From: Hyphomonadaceae bacterium | GTDB lineage: Bacteria; Pseudomonadota; Alphaproteobacteria; Caulobacterales; Aquidulcibacteraceae | Direction: 5' to 3' | NCBI GenBank assembly: GCA_019636095.1 | Contig: JAHBYF010000005.1 | Span: forward strand, 124,001 to 188,000 | Length of the DNA: 64,000 bases | Made by a program: the position numbers and the translations under genes | In this document: one piece after another, positions 35,883 through 44,642 of the stretch | Layout: the number at the start of each line of letters is the position of its first letter | Position numbering within the stretch: position 1 is the first letter of the stretch | The notes under the pieces: generated by a model | Told to the model about the DNA's origin: nothing | Database searches by the model: none | Seen by the model: the letters and a program-made list of their open reading frames with translations, nothing else

Positions 35883-38512
35883 CGTCGAGCGGGTCCGCCG
35901 CCGGCGCCTGATCCGTGGGCCGGGTGCTGCGCAATCCATGCCTCCACGGCTGGCATGCGCTCACGGATCGTCTCCGCACGGATGCGGATCTGCGCCTGCG
36001 CCGCCGCGACCGCATCGCGCGCGCTGCCCTCAGGGAAGTTTTCCGAATAGCGCGCAAGTTCATCGACCATGGCCGGATCGCCGCTGATCGCGGCGATATT
36101 CGTCGGGAATTCGAGCCGTTGCAGCGGGTCGAGCATTGCTTCGATCGTTGCGCGGTTGGCCACCAGGAAATCCCAGCCCATGCGTGCATGGTTTGCGGAG
36201 ACGACGCTGATCACTTGCGGCCGGATCTGGCGCGGGATGTCGTCGCCGAGCGCCATCTGCAGCATGCGCTGGGCGAGGGCGTCGTCTTTGACGCTGGCGA
36301 GGAGTAACCACAGCCGGCGCTGCTCAACGAATTCTGATTCAGCCCGAGCCTGAGCCAGCAGGGCGTTGAAGTCTCCTTCTGCAGCGTTTGCGGCGTACAC
36401 GGTGCGTGTCGCATTGCGGATGGCGGCAGGCAGCGCGGCAGGGTCCGTCGACGCGGCCTGCATGCGGCGGCGCGCTTCCGCGATCACCGCCTCATCGCCT
36501 AAATCGCCGAGCGTCGTGATCAACGTCGCGCGCATGTTGGTGAGGTTGGCGTCATCGCCTGGGCGCGGCTGCCAGCCAACGCGCGCGAAGTACGGCGCCA
36601 GAATGCGGCGGCCATAGGCGCGGACAGCTTGCGCGCTGGGGCGGTCATGCGTGTAGGCGGCGAATGCTGACATCGAGGCCGCCGTGTCCATGACGATGAC
36701 AGGATCGGCGTCGGCAGAGATCGCGTTGACCAGATCGAGATAATTAGTGAACGGCGCATCGCCGCTGCGGCCGAACGCATAGTAGTCCAACAGCAATCCC
36801 AGTTGATCGATGCCTTCCAGATCGCTGAAACGTTGGGTCAGTGCGTTGAAGTTGTTGGCGTCGTATTTCACCCGGAAGAAGCCCGACTGACCGGCGTTCA
36901 CCAAATAGGCGCCGCAGGCCAAAGTCACGGTATGCGCGCCATTCGGCTCAAGCAGCGTGCGCACCGGCTCGCCGCCGCCCACGTGGCGGGCAACCACAGG
37001 AATGCTCCAGCGCTCGTCAGTGCGCGCGGAGTCGTCCATGGCGAAACGGCGCTGCGTGATGTTGACATCCGCATGGCCGCCGCGCTGGCACGAGCCACCA
37101 GTGGCGGTGAGCAGCGGGAAGCCAGGCTGATTGGTGAAGCTGTGCGCCAACTCCAACACAGGTTGGCCCGACGCGCCTTGGATCGCCGCCCAGAGATCCT
37201 CAGTCCGCGCGTTGCTGTAGCGATGTGCGTTGATGTAGTTGCGCACGCCCGTGCGGAAGTCTTCTTCGCCGACATAGGCCTCGATCATTCGAATGACGGC
37301 GAGACCTTTTTCATAGGTGATCGTATCAAACGCGAGGTTTGCGTCGTCGATGGTGTTGATCTCCTGGACGATCGGGTGCGTGCCCTGACGCGCGTCGAGC
37401 GCCATCGCGGTCGCAGTGCCGTCCGTGAGTTGCGTCATCCAAGGGCGCCAATCGGGATGCACGTGATCAATAGCCTTCGCCGCCATCCATGATGCGAATC
37501 CTTCGTTGAGCCAAAGATCGTCCCACCAATTCATGGTGACGAGATCGCCAAACCATTGGTGCGCGATTTCGTGGGCGACAATACCGAAGACGTTCTGCCG
37601 CTCGGCAACGCTCGAGCGTTCGTCCACCAGCAGATACTGGTCGAAATAGAGGATGGCGCCCCAATTTTCCATCGCGCCGAAGCCGCCCGCGCCAGGTACG
37701 CCGATCATGTCGAGCTTTGGCAGCGGGTAGGGCACGCCGAAGTACTCGGTGTAGTAGTTCAGAGATTGCTCGCCTGCGTCGAGCGCATCCTGCGCGCGAT
37801 GGCCTTCGCCGCGGCGCATGACCACGCCGAGTTCGACACCGTTCACGTTGCGCGTCACTCGCTCGAAGTCGCCGACGGCGAGAAACAGCAAATAACTCGG
37901 CATCGACGGCGTGTCGGCAAAGGTCGTACGCGTGCGATTGCCGGAGAGGCGCGCTGTGCGCGAGACCGGCATGTTGCCGACCACGAATTGATCGGCGGGC
38001 GCCGTCACCGTTAGCGAAAATACCGCGCGGCGGTTGGGTTGATCCCACATCGGCGCGAAGCGTCGCGCGTCGCCGGGCTCAAACTGGGTCGCGATCGCGC
38101 GCTTGGTCTGGCCGTGGTCTTGATATTCGACGCGGAAGAGGCCGTAGGCGTCGTCGTAGATTTTGCCGCTATAGGCGATGCGGATGGTGTGACGGCCGGC
38201 CGGGAGCGGCCGGCGAGGGGTTAGTGTCAGCGTTTGCGCTTCGGCGTCGATGTCGGCACGCACGGTTGCGTTGTCGATCGAGGCGCGTTGCACGGTCAGA
38301 TCGAGCGCGTTCATTGTGACGGTCGTCAGCGGTGCGTCGTTCTCGATCGTAATTGTGTTTTCGCCCGTGAACGTCGCCGCGTTGATGTTCGGCGTCACCG
38401 CAATCTCATAGCGAAGAGGTGTCGGCCCCGCCTCGAACCAATGGCGCTGAGCCTGCGCGGCAGGCGCCACGGCAGCGAGAACAAGAGCAAGCAGGAAAGG
38501 GCGAAATTTCAT
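35879..38512 (-). CDS. M1-family aminopeptidase, exported
   Basis: An 877-residue zinc aminopeptidase. A signal peptide (about 1-21, A-Q-A-Q) suggests periplasmic location. The substrate-binding G279-A-M-E-N283 and zinc motif H314-E-I-A-H318 with distal E337 (W-L-N-E-G) are intact. An ERAP1-like C-terminal helical domain follows (about 550-850). ATG 38512 gives the signal peptide; the longer frame to 38566 does not. Shares a CTAG stop overlap with the enoyl-CoA hydratase gene. Confidence 0.95.
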   Translation of the reverse strand: MKFRPFLLALVLAAVAPAAQAQRHWFEAGPTPLRYEIAVTPNINAATFTGENTITIENDAPLTTVTMNALDLTVQRASIDNATVRADIDAEAQTLTLTPRRPLPAGRHTIRIAYSGKIYDDAYGLFRVEYQDHGQTKRAIATQFEPGDARRFAPMWDQPNRRAVFSLTVTAPADQFVVGNMPVSRTARLSGNRTRTTFADTPSMPSYLLFLAVGDFERVTRNVNGVELGVVMRRGEGHRAQDALDAGEQSLNYYTEYFGVPYPLPKLDMIGVPGAGGFGAMENWGAILYFDQYLLVDERSSVAERQNVFGIVAHEIAHQWFGDLVTMNWWDDLWLNEGFASWMAAKAIDHVHPDWRPWMTQLTDGTATAMALDARQGTHPIVQEINTIDDANLAFDTITYEKGLAVIRMIEAYVGEEDFRTGVRNYINAHRYSNARTEDLWAAIQGASGQPVLELAHSFTNQPGFPLLTATGGSCQRGGHADVNITQRRFAMDDSARTDERWSIPVVARHVGGGEPVRTLLEPNGAHTVTLACGAYLVNAGQSGFFRVKYDANNFNALTQRFSDLEGIDQLGLLLDYYAFGRSGDAPFTNYLDLVNAISADADPVIVMDTAASMSAFAAYTHDRPSAQAVRAYGRRILAPYFARVGWQPRPGDDANLTNMRATLITTLGDLGDEAVIAEARRRMQAASTDPAALPAAIRNATRTVYAANAAEGDFNALLAQARAESEFVEQRRLWLLLASVKDDALAQRMLQMALGDDIPRQIRPQVISVVSANHARMGWDFLVANRATIEAMLDPLQRLEFPTNIAAISGDPAMVDELARYSENFPEGSARDAVAAAQAQIRIRAETIRERMPAVEAWIAQHPAHGSGAGGGPARR

Positions 38513-38735
38513 GAAGGGTCCTCGGGCGTCAGCCTCCTTTAGCCGTCTGTGCGCCGCTGTGAGCAATCTTTTTGCGGCAAATCGGCCGCCGGGCGGGCCG
38601 AACGGCCGCCCCCGAGCGCGTCCCCGCCATCACCCCTTACCTCGTGACACCCGTCACAGCGGCAGAGTTAGCGCGCCGCTACGTTGTCTTCATCGAAAGC
38701 GGGACTGAAGCCCGCCCCCAAGAGGAGCAAGGACA

Positions 38736-38828
38736 ATGACCAAGTTTTATTCCCTGATATTGGCGGCGCTGCTGTTGGCGCCGATCGCTTTTGCGACGCT
38801 GAACCAAGCCGCGCAAATAGTGGCCTAG
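38736..38828 (+). CDS. 30-residue hydrophobic peptide, tandem copy 1
   Basis: The peptide begins M-T-K-F-Y-S-L-I-L, has a hydrophobic core A-L-L-L-A-P-I-A-F-A-T and ends N-Q-A-A-Q-I-V-A. A strong AGGAGCAAGG ribosome site lies upstream. It looks like a bare signal peptide with an A-x-A-like cleavage region, or a one-helix membrane peptide. The next gene encodes a clear paralogue (identical M-T-K-F-Y start, A-F-A-T and N-Q-A-A), so purifying selection on the peptide is likely. Function unknown. Confidence 0.7.
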   Translation: MTKFYSLILAALLLAPIAFATLNQAAQIVA

Positions 38829-38857
38829 CCTCAGGCGCTAGCGCAGAGAGACGCCCA

Positions 38858-38950
38858 ATGACGAAATTCTACGCACTCCTCGCTGCGATTGCGATTTTCG
38901 CACCGGTCGCGTTCGCGACCGTCAACCAAGCCGCCCTGGTCGTCGCATAG
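38858..38950 (+). CDS. 30-residue hydrophobic peptide, tandem copy 2
   Basis: The same length as copy 1 and starting only 122 bases after it. It begins M-T-K-F-Y-A-L-L-A, continues with A-I-F-A-P-V-A-F-A-T-V-N-Q-A-A and ends L-V-V-A. Third-base differences between the copies are many while residues are conserved, which supports translation. It is followed at once by a strong intrinsic terminator, so the two peptides form their own short transcript. Could be membrane peptides, toxins or signal-like regulators; nothing visible decides. Confidence 0.7.
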   Translation: MTKFYALLAAIAIFAPVAFATVNQAALVVA

Positions 38951-38985
38951 CTCCCTGCGACCGACTGCCTGCGCGGCCCTGAAGG

Positions 38986-39027
38986 AAGGCCGCCGAGGAT
39001 GCTCCCCCTCGGCGGCCTTCGTCTTTT
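38986..39027 (+). terminator. Strong intrinsic terminator after the tandem peptide genes
   Basis: A 13-bp perfect stem pairs 38986-38998 with 39007-39019 (AAGGCCGCCGAGG / CCTCGGCGGCCTT) around an 8-base loop, followed by CGTCTTTT. It closes the transcript of the two 30-residue peptide genes and lies just before the deacetylase-like gene. Confidence 0.85.
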
Positions 39028-39052
39028 GAGCGCGTGGCGCTACATGAGGGGC

Positions 39053-39973
39053 ATGCTGCTGTTCACGCACCCCTCCATGCTTCGCCATGAACCGCCCGGC
39101 GGTCACGCCGAACATCCGGGCCGCCTGCAAGCCGTGCTTGATGCGCTTGAAAGCGTCACTCTGGAACGTCGCGTGTCGCCGCACGCAGAGAAGGAGGCGA
39201 TCGCACGCGTTCATCCATACGGTTACATCAACGCACTAGAGCCTGCTTTCGCGGAAACCGCGGACGCGCGCGTGCGGCTCGATCCCGACACCTACATTTC
39301 AAGCGGATCGCGCGAAGCGATCTATCGCGCCGCCGGCGCCTGTGTCGCTGCGGTGGATGCGGTCATGAACGATGAGGACGACATGGCGTTCTGCGCGGTG
39401 CGTCCGCCCGGTCATCACGCCGAGCCGCTCGCGCCGATGGGCTTTTGCATTTTCAACAATGTCGCCATCGGCGCGCTGCATGCGCTCGAAGCGCACGGTC
39501 TCAACCGGGTGGCCATCGTCGACTTCGACGTGCATCACGGCAACGGCACCCAAACCGTCGCCGAAAGCGAGTCGCGGTTGATGTTCGCTTCCACCCACCA
39601 GGCGCCGCTCTACCCCGGCACCGGCGCGCGCAATGAAACCGGCATCGGCGGCAACGTGGTCAATGCGCCTCTACCAGCGGGCGCCGGGAGCGTCGAATGG
39701 CGAGCGGCAATGGAAAGCCGTGTCCTGCCGGCGCTCGACGCGTTCGCCCCCGAATTGATCCTGGTTTCAGCTGGTTTTGACGCGCACAAGGCCGACCCGC
39801 TCGCGCAGATGGAGCTGGAAACCGACGATTTCGCCTGGGCGGGGCAGCGGCTCAAGGAACTCGCATTACGCCACTGCAAGGGTAAGCTTGTTTCGACTCT
39901 GGAGGGCGGCTACGACTTGGCCGCGCTCGCCGGGTCCGCTCTGGCTTATCTGGAGGCGCTTCAGCGCGACTAG
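39053..39973 (+). CDS. Histone deacetylase-family (class II/acetoin-utilisation-like) hydrolase
   Basis: A 306-residue zinc deacetylase. The catalytic pair H121-H122 is in R-P-P-G-H-H-A-E. Zinc ligands are D159 and H161 (D-F-D-V-H-H-G-N-G-T-Q) and D243 (G-F-D-A-H). The transition-state Tyr is Y287 in E-G-G-Y-D-L. Bacterial members act on acetylpolyamines or acetyl-lysine. ATG 39053 is used; ATG 39044, three codons earlier, is equally open. In many alphaproteobacteria it precedes xseB, as here after one inserted gene. Confidence 0.92.
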   Translation: MLLFTHPSMLRHEPPGGHAEHPGRLQAVLDALESVTLERRVSPHAEKEAIARVHPYGYINALEPAFAETADARVRLDPDTYISSGSREAIYRAAGACVAAVDAVMNDEDDMAFCAVRPPGHHAEPLAPMGFCIFNNVAIGALHALEAHGLNRVAIVDFDVHHGNGTQTVAESESRLMFASTHQAPLYPGTGARNETGIGGNVVNAPLPAGAGSVEWRAAMESRVLPALDAFAPELILVSAGFDAHKADPLAQMELETDDFAWAGQRLKELALRHCKGKLVSTLEGGYDLAALAGSALAYLEALQRD

Positions 39974-40018
39974 ACCCGCTCAAGGGGAGGGGGCGTCAGT
40001 TTCGCGCGAAGGGTCAGA

Positions 40019-40636
40019 ATGACGACGACCATGGCGCCCAACGAGACGCTAGATCGCCGTTTAGCCGTGCGCATTGGCACCATTGTCATCGCGCGGCACG
40101 GCAAGCCGCATGCCGACCGCAAGGTGCGCATCGATCATCACGGCTATCGTGAGTGGTGGGCCAGTTACGATCGGGCGCGTTTGCATCCCGACGAGAAGCC
40201 GCCGGAAAAACTCGTGAAGCTCGCGGACGCGAGCGATGTCATCTACGCATCCACGTTGCCGCGCGCGATCCATACCGCCGAGATGGTCGCTGGCGGCCGC
40301 GCCATCGTCACCGATCCGGTCTTCATCGAAGCGCCGCTGCCGCCGCCGCCGGTATGGGGCCGGCGCAGTCCGCGCGCTTGGGGTGTGTGGGCGCGGATCG
40401 CCTGGTGGTTTGGCCGTCACGAAGGCGGCGAGACGCGAGCCGAAGCCGAGGTCCGCGCTGAGGCGGCGGTGGCGACGCTGACGGCTCAGGCGCTCAGGGG
40501 CCAGAACGTGCTGCTTTGCGCCCATGGCTGGTTCAACCGGATGATGCGCCCGATCCTGCGCGCCCAGGGCTGGCGCGAAGTCGAGGACGGCGGCGACAAT
40601 CACTGGAGCTACCGCCGCTACGAGAAAGTGAAGTGA
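40019..40636 (+). CDS. Histidine phosphatase superfamily protein
   Basis: A 205-residue protein with the phosphohistidine motif A-R-H-G-K-P near residue 26, an Arg in S-T-L-P-R-A-I-H-T-A and the second His in C-A-H-G-W. These are the core residues of the phosphoglycerate-mutase-like phosphatases. A Pro-rich, Trp-rich insert sits at about 105-130. Substrate unknown. It lies between the deacetylase-like gene and xseB. Confidence 0.87.
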   Translation: MTTTMAPNETLDRRLAVRIGTIVIARHGKPHADRKVRIDHHGYREWWASYDRARLHPDEKPPEKLVKLADASDVIYASTLPRAIHTAEMVAGGRAIVTDPVFIEAPLPPPPVWGRRSPRAWGVWARIAWWFGRHEGGETRAEAEVRAEAAVATLTAQALRGQNVLLCAHGWFNRMMRPILRAQGWREVEDGGDNHWSYRRYEKVK

Positions 40637-40700
40637 GGCGGGGGTCTTAGGGCCGAACGCCTATTCCCTCAGCCCCCTCCAACACATACCTTGGAAGCCA

Positions 40701-40946
40701 ATGACGCCGGACCAAAAAGACCCTGCCAGCCTCTCGTTCGAGGACTCCTTGAATGAGTTGGAGAAAATCGTTGCGCATCTGGAGCGTGGTGATGTTCCGC
40801 TGGCGGACTCGATTCGTATCTACAAGCGCGGCGCGGCTCTGAAAGCTCGGTGTGAGGGCCAGCTCAAGGACGCGCAGCTCGAAGTGGATCAAATCGTGAT
40901 GGGCCCAGATGGCCCGCGCACAGAACCCGCGAAGATCGGGTCATAG
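40701..40946 (+). CDS. xseB: Exodeoxyribonuclease VII small subunit
   Basis: An 81-residue protein with the XseB pattern: S-F-E-D-S-L-N-E-L-E-K-I-V, L-E-R-G-D-V-P-L-A-D-S-I, then Y-K-R-G-A-A-L-K-A-R-C-E. It combines with XseA to degrade single-stranded DNA to oligonucleotides. Its position between a deacetylase-like gene and ispA is common in alphaproteobacteria. It is followed 13 bases later by csaA. Confidence 0.93.
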   Translation: MTPDQKDPASLSFEDSLNELEKIVAHLERGDVPLADSIRIYKRGAALKARCEGQLKDAQLEVDQIVMGPDGPRTEPAKIGS

Positions 40947-40959
40947 GGAGAGAAAAATC

Positions 40960-41328
40960 GTGGCCGACGACCCGCAAAGCAATGCGCGCCAGCCGATCAT
41001 TTCGTTCGAAGACTTCATGAAAGTCGACATTCGCCTCGGCACCATTGTCGATGTGAAAGTGTTCGAGGAGGCCAAGAAGGCGGCCTACCAACTCTGGATC
41101 GATTTCGGCGATCCGCTCGGCATCAAGAAGTCGAGCGCGCAAGTGACCCACAATTACGACATCGGCGAACTGCTTGGCCGCCGCGTCGCTGCAGTGGTGA
41201 ATTTCGAACCGAAGCAGATCGGCAAGTTCATGTCGGAAGTGCTTTGCCTGGGCTTCCCCGATCGCAACGGCAACGTCGTATTGCTGAATGTCGATCGGCC
41301 GGCGCTTGAGGGCGGGCGCATGTACTGA
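40960..41328 (+). CDS. csaA: CsaA-like tRNA-binding domain protein
   Basis: A 122-residue protein with the EMAP/OB-fold tRNA-binding domain: F-x-D-F-M-K-V-D-I-R-L-G-T-I, then Y-Q-L-W-I-D-F-G, S-A-Q-V-T-H-N-Y and V-V-N-F-E-P-K-Q-I-G. CsaA acts as a dimeric tRNA-binding or chaperone-like factor. The start is GTG 40960 with GGGAGAG upstream; the earlier frame overlaps xseB. Confidence 0.9.
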   Translation: MADDPQSNARQPIISFEDFMKVDIRLGTIVDVKVFEEAKKAAYQLWIDFGDPLGIKKSSAQVTHNYDIGELLGRRVAAVVNFEPKQIGKFMSEVLCLGFPDRNGNVVLLNVDRPALEGGRMY

Positions 41329-41354
41329 GCGTTCTGACACTGCATGAACAAGAA

Positions 41355-41390
41355 AAGGGCGCGGAGTGATCCGCGCCCTTCGTGTTTTCG
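41355..41390. terminator. Intrinsic terminator between convergent csaA and the TIR-protein gene
   Basis: A perfect 11-bp stem (41355-41365 with 41370-41380, AAGGGCGCGGA / TCCGCGCCCTT), a GTGA loop and then CGTGTTTT on plus. On minus the stem is followed by TTCTTGTTC, so it may serve both convergent genes. Confidence 0.85.
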
Positions 41391-41402
41391 ATGCGCCGTT
41401 CC

Positions 41403-42497
41403 TCAGTTCGTCGGAGCGTCCGCAGGCGGTGTGTTTTCTTCCGATGGCGGCGTGATTTGTTGTGGGCCGTCGCTGGTGTCCGGCGCCGTCGTCGTCACCG
41501 CGCCGGGCGGCAGCAGGTCTGGATCGGTTTCCGGCGCCAACGGCACTTCTTCCGTTGGTGTTGCTGCCGGCGGCGTCATGGTGCGCAGTTCAGCGATGCG
41601 GCCTCTGGCGCGCGTCGCGTGTTCGCTGTTCGGGAAATCGTTGAGGAAAGCTTCAAAAGCTTCGATGGTGTCTGTGTCGCTCGCCGATTCAAACGAACGC
41701 TCTTCCAGGTCCGCGAGTGCGTGCTCGGCTTCATCGCGATATTGACCGGGGTCGCCCGCGATGAACGCGCGCAGCGCGTCGGCATTGTTGCTGTCGACAG
41801 CTTGCCAGGCAGCTGACGTCGCCGAGGCGCCGTTCTGCGTGAAGTACCAATAGCCGCCGCCGCCAAGCACTGCGACAAGCACGAAAACGATGGCGCCGAT
41901 CATCACCATGCCGTTGCCCTTTTTGGGCTCGGCGCTTGGTTGAGGGATGCTGCGCTGTGGCGTAGGCGGCGCGGAGCGCTGCGGCGCGCGCTGCTGGGCT
42001 TGTTGGCGCGGCTGCTGGGCGGCGCGCTGTTGGGGCTGACCTGCCGCGGCCTGCTGTGAAGGGTCTGCGCGGCCTGGCTGGAAAAATCCTGATGGTGGTC
42101 TTGGCGCCGGCGGCGGCAAAGGCGCAACGCCCGCCTTTTGCGTCACCAAGCTCGCCAGTTCGCGCCATGGCGCAAACTCATCTTCGCCGCGCCAGCCCGT
42201 CAGGTTCACCGACTTATCGCTTCGAAAGGCGTCGGGCGCCTGGGCGCTTTGCATCAGCGCATGGAAAACGTTGCTCTTGCCGCGCGCGAATTTGACCTCT
42301 TCCGCCAATTCGCTGCTGGCGGTTGAGCGGGGGGACCAGAGCGCAATCGTGACCGGCGCGCCTTTGACAGCGGCGCGCAATTCTTCTCCAGGCGGCTTCT
42401 CAAGAACGACTTGGACCTGCGCCTGGCGAAGCTTTTCGGCCAGCGCCCGCGCTGGCAGCGTGTCTTCCGCGGCGTGGATAATCACCACAGACGGCAT
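41403..42497 (-). CDS. TIR-domain protein with Pro/Gln linker, membrane helix and C-terminal repeats
   Basis: A 364-residue protein. Residues 1-125 resemble a bacterial TIR_2 domain: V-V-I-I-H-A-A-E-D at the start, a middle I-A-L-W-S-P-R-S-T strand, and S-E-L-A-E-E-V where TIR NADases place their catalytic Glu. A Pro/Gln/Ala-rich linker (about 128-198), one membrane helix (about 206-225) and a C-terminal helical part with TPR-like features and a Pro/Thr tail follow. So TIR is cytosolic and the repeats are outside, or the reverse. No effector partner gene is adjacent. Confidence 0.75.
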   Translation of the reverse strand: MPSVVIIHAAEDTLPARALAEKLRQAQVQVVLEKPPGEELRAAVKGAPVTIALWSPRSTASSELAEEVKFARGKSNVFHALMQSAQAPDAFRSDKSVNLTGWRGEDEFAPWRELASLVTQKAGVAPLPPPAPRPPSGFFQPGRADPSQQAAAGQPQQRAAQQPRQQAQQRAPQRSAPPTPQRSIPQPSAEPKKGNGMVMIGAIVFVLVAVLGGGGYWYFTQNGASATSAAWQAVDSNNADALRAFIAGDPGQYRDEAEHALADLEERSFESASDTDTIEAFEAFLNDFPNSEHATRARGRIAELRTMTPPAATPTEEVPLAPETDPDLLPPGAVTTTAPDTSDGPQQITPPSEENTPPADAPTN

Positions 42498-42712
42498 GCA
42501 AATTCCCCACTCTCTACCGCGGGGGACCCGCAGCGGCGGCGCAAGCCTGCAAAGACCGCACCGGACGCTTCTGCCCCCCGCGGGCACATTGTGCCCTGTT
42601 AATTTGTCCCAATAAAGGGAGCCCTAGCAGCAAAGGAGCGCCGTAGCATGCACCCCAGTACAACCTCTAGGGGTGCTTGCGCCAGCCGCGCCCTCTGTTA
42701 GGGGAGGCGCCT

Positions 42713-43600
42713 ATGTCCCAACTTGAAGCGCGTCTCAGGGAAACGGCCGAGCGTGTCCAGCACGCGCTGGAGCGGCTGTTGCCGGCTGAAAAGGGTTCGG
42801 AGGCGAGTCTTCTGAGCGCCATGCGCTACGCCGCGCTCGGTGGCGGTAAACGCCTGCGTCCGTTCTTTACCCTGGAAGCGGGCCGTATCTTCGACGCTGA
42901 CGAGAGCTTCCTGCTGCGCACGGCGTGCGCCATCGAATTGGTGCACACTTACTCGCTCGTGCATGACGACCTGCCAGCAATGGACGATGACGATCTGCGC
43001 CGTGGCCGTCCCACCTTGCACCGTGAGTATGATGAGGCGACCGCCATCCTGGCCGGCGATGCGTTGCTAACGCTTGCATTCGAACTCCTGGGCGAGCCCG
43101 CCACGCATTCCGATCCGCAGATGCGCTGCAAGCTCATCGTTGGTCTTGCCAGGGCGTCGGGCGCGCAAGGCATGGTTGCCGGGCAGGCCGCCGACATGGC
43201 CGGCGCCGACATCGGCTCCGACCTTATTGCTGTCACGCGCATGAACCGTCTGAAGACCGGCGCGCTGATCAATTTCGCTGTCGACGCTGGCGCGCTTATT
43301 GGCGGCGCCTCGGAGGCCGAGAAGACAGCGCTTTCTCGCTATGCCCATGATGTCGGCCTCGCTTTTCAGATGCGCGATGATCTGTTGGATGCTGAGGGCG
43401 TCGTCCGCGACACTGGCAAAGCGGTCGGTAAGGACAAAGCCCGTGGCAAGGTCAACTTCGTCACCGTCCTTGGCGCTGACGCCACTCGCGAACGCATCGC
43501 CATGCTCGCCAAACAAGCCAAGCAGCATCTCTCGCTCTTCGGCTCGCGCGCCCGCATCTTGCTTGACGCGGTCGATTTCATTGTCGAACGGCGATACTAA
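42713..43600 (+). CDS. ispA: Farnesyl diphosphate synthase-type polyprenyl synthetase
   Basis: A 295-residue prenyl transferase. The first Asp-rich motif D85-D86-L-P-A-M-D91 and the second D222-D223-L-L-D226 are intact, with G-G-G-K-R-L-R-P at 43-50. The bacterial (type II) DDxxxxD spacing fits FPP or GPP synthase. It condenses IPP with allylic diphosphates in the cytosol. GGGGAGG precedes ATG 42713. dxs lies 5 kb downstream on the same strand. Confidence 0.93.
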   Translation: MSQLEARLRETAERVQHALERLLPAEKGSEASLLSAMRYAALGGGKRLRPFFTLEAGRIFDADESFLLRTACAIELVHTYSLVHDDLPAMDDDDLRRGRPTLHREYDEATAILAGDALLTLAFELLGEPATHSDPQMRCKLIVGLARASGAQGMVAGQAADMAGADIGSDLIAVTRMNRLKTGALINFAVDAGALIGGASEAEKTALSRYAHDVGLAFQMRDDLLDAEGVVRDTGKAVGKDKARGKVNFVTVLGADATRERIAMLAKQAKQHLSLFGSRARILLDAVDFIVERRY

Positions 43601-43617
43601 GTCGCAGGAGAGGCTGC

Positions 43618-44628
43618 ATGACCGCGAGACTTCAACGTTTGCGCGGCTTTGCAAAGCGCCGGCCGTTCAGTGCGTCGATCCTTATTTTTCTAGTTCTGCT
43701 GACATGCGCGCTCGGCGGCTACAGCCTTTATGTCGGCGCGCCGCCAGTCGTCTACCGCGATGGTCTTTTCTATATGACCATGCGCCAAGACGCGCCGTGG
43801 TTGCCGCGCGCTGTGCGTATCGCGCTTAATGATCCGACGCCAACGGCTGAAGCCGGCGAGATCTCATGGCGGCGCCTCGCGCCCGGTTTCGAGATTGGCG
43901 ATATGCCGGTGCTACATGACGGCGAGGAGGTGGATCACCTCTATCTTACGCGCATCGATCCGCGTCTCTATCGCTTCGAACTGCACATCGATGCCGACAA
44001 CGATCTCAACGCTTGGATGCGCGATCTGCAACCGGCGGCCGTGATTAATGCCAGCTACTACAATTCAGCGATGGGCGCGGCGACGCCGGTGCGCATGGGC
44101 GGCGCGTTCGCCGGTCCCACCGAATACGATTCCCAACACGGCGCATTCGTATCGTCCGACGCGATGACACAGTTCGTTGATCTCGCTAATGGCGGCGATT
44201 GGCATGCTTCGATGCGTGACGCCGACACGGCTTTTGTCTCGTATCCGACGTTGCTGACAGCCGAAGGCGAAAACCGTGCGCCGGAATCGCGCTGGCTCGC
44301 CAGCCGCAGCTTCATCGCGCAGGACGCTGACGGCCTCATCATTTTGGGTTCAGCGCCCGAAGGCTATTTCTCGCTGCACCGTCTCGGCGAATTCTTGCGC
44401 ACAGCGCCGCTGAACCTGCGCTACGTGCTCAATCTCGATGGCGGCCCGGTCGCGTGCCACGGCGTCGCACAAGGCGACACGGTTCGGCGCATTTACGGCC
44501 ACGTCGAACTGCAAAGCGACGGCCCGCGCGAGCCACTGCGCATTCTGCCTGCCTCGCGGGACATCCACGCCCTCATGCCCATCGTGCTCGCGGTATTTCC
44601 ACGCACGGATGTTGCGGAAGACGAATAG
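43618..44628 (+). CDS. Phosphodiester glycosidase (NAGPA-domain) protein, membrane-anchored
   Basis: A 336-residue protein with one N-terminal membrane helix (about 18-40). The C-terminal part fits the NAGPA/phosphodiester glycosidase family: I-N-A-S-Y-Y-N, A-D-G-L-I-I-L-G and L-R-Y-V-L-N-L-D-G-G-P-V-A, which line the active site in known members. The animal enzyme removes GlcNAc from phosphodiesters; bacterial substrates may be cell-wall teichoic-like or glycolipid phosphodiesters. Only 17 bases after ispA, suggesting co-transcription. Confidence 0.85.
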   Translation: MTARLQRLRGFAKRRPFSASILIFLVLLTCALGGYSLYVGAPPVVYRDGLFYMTMRQDAPWLPRAVRIALNDPTPTAEAGEISWRRLAPGFEIGDMPVLHDGEEVDHLYLTRIDPRLYRFELHIDADNDLNAWMRDLQPAAVINASYYNSAMGAATPVRMGGAFAGPTEYDSQHGAFVSSDAMTQFVDLANGGDWHASMRDADTAFVSYPTLLTAEGENRAPESRWLASRSFIAQDADGLIILGSAPEGYFSLHRLGEFLRTAPLNLRYVLNLDGGPVACHGVAQGDTVRRIYGHVELQSDGPREPLRILPASRDIHALMPIVLAVFPRTDVAEDE

Positions 44629-44642
44629 CGTTCGCAGCGGCC

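Noticed and set aside
42582..42596. GGGCAC-ATT-GTGCCC hairpin upstream of ispA considered as terminator or riboswitch
   Set aside because: A short isolated stem with no T-run and no recognisable aptamer; too weak to annotate.
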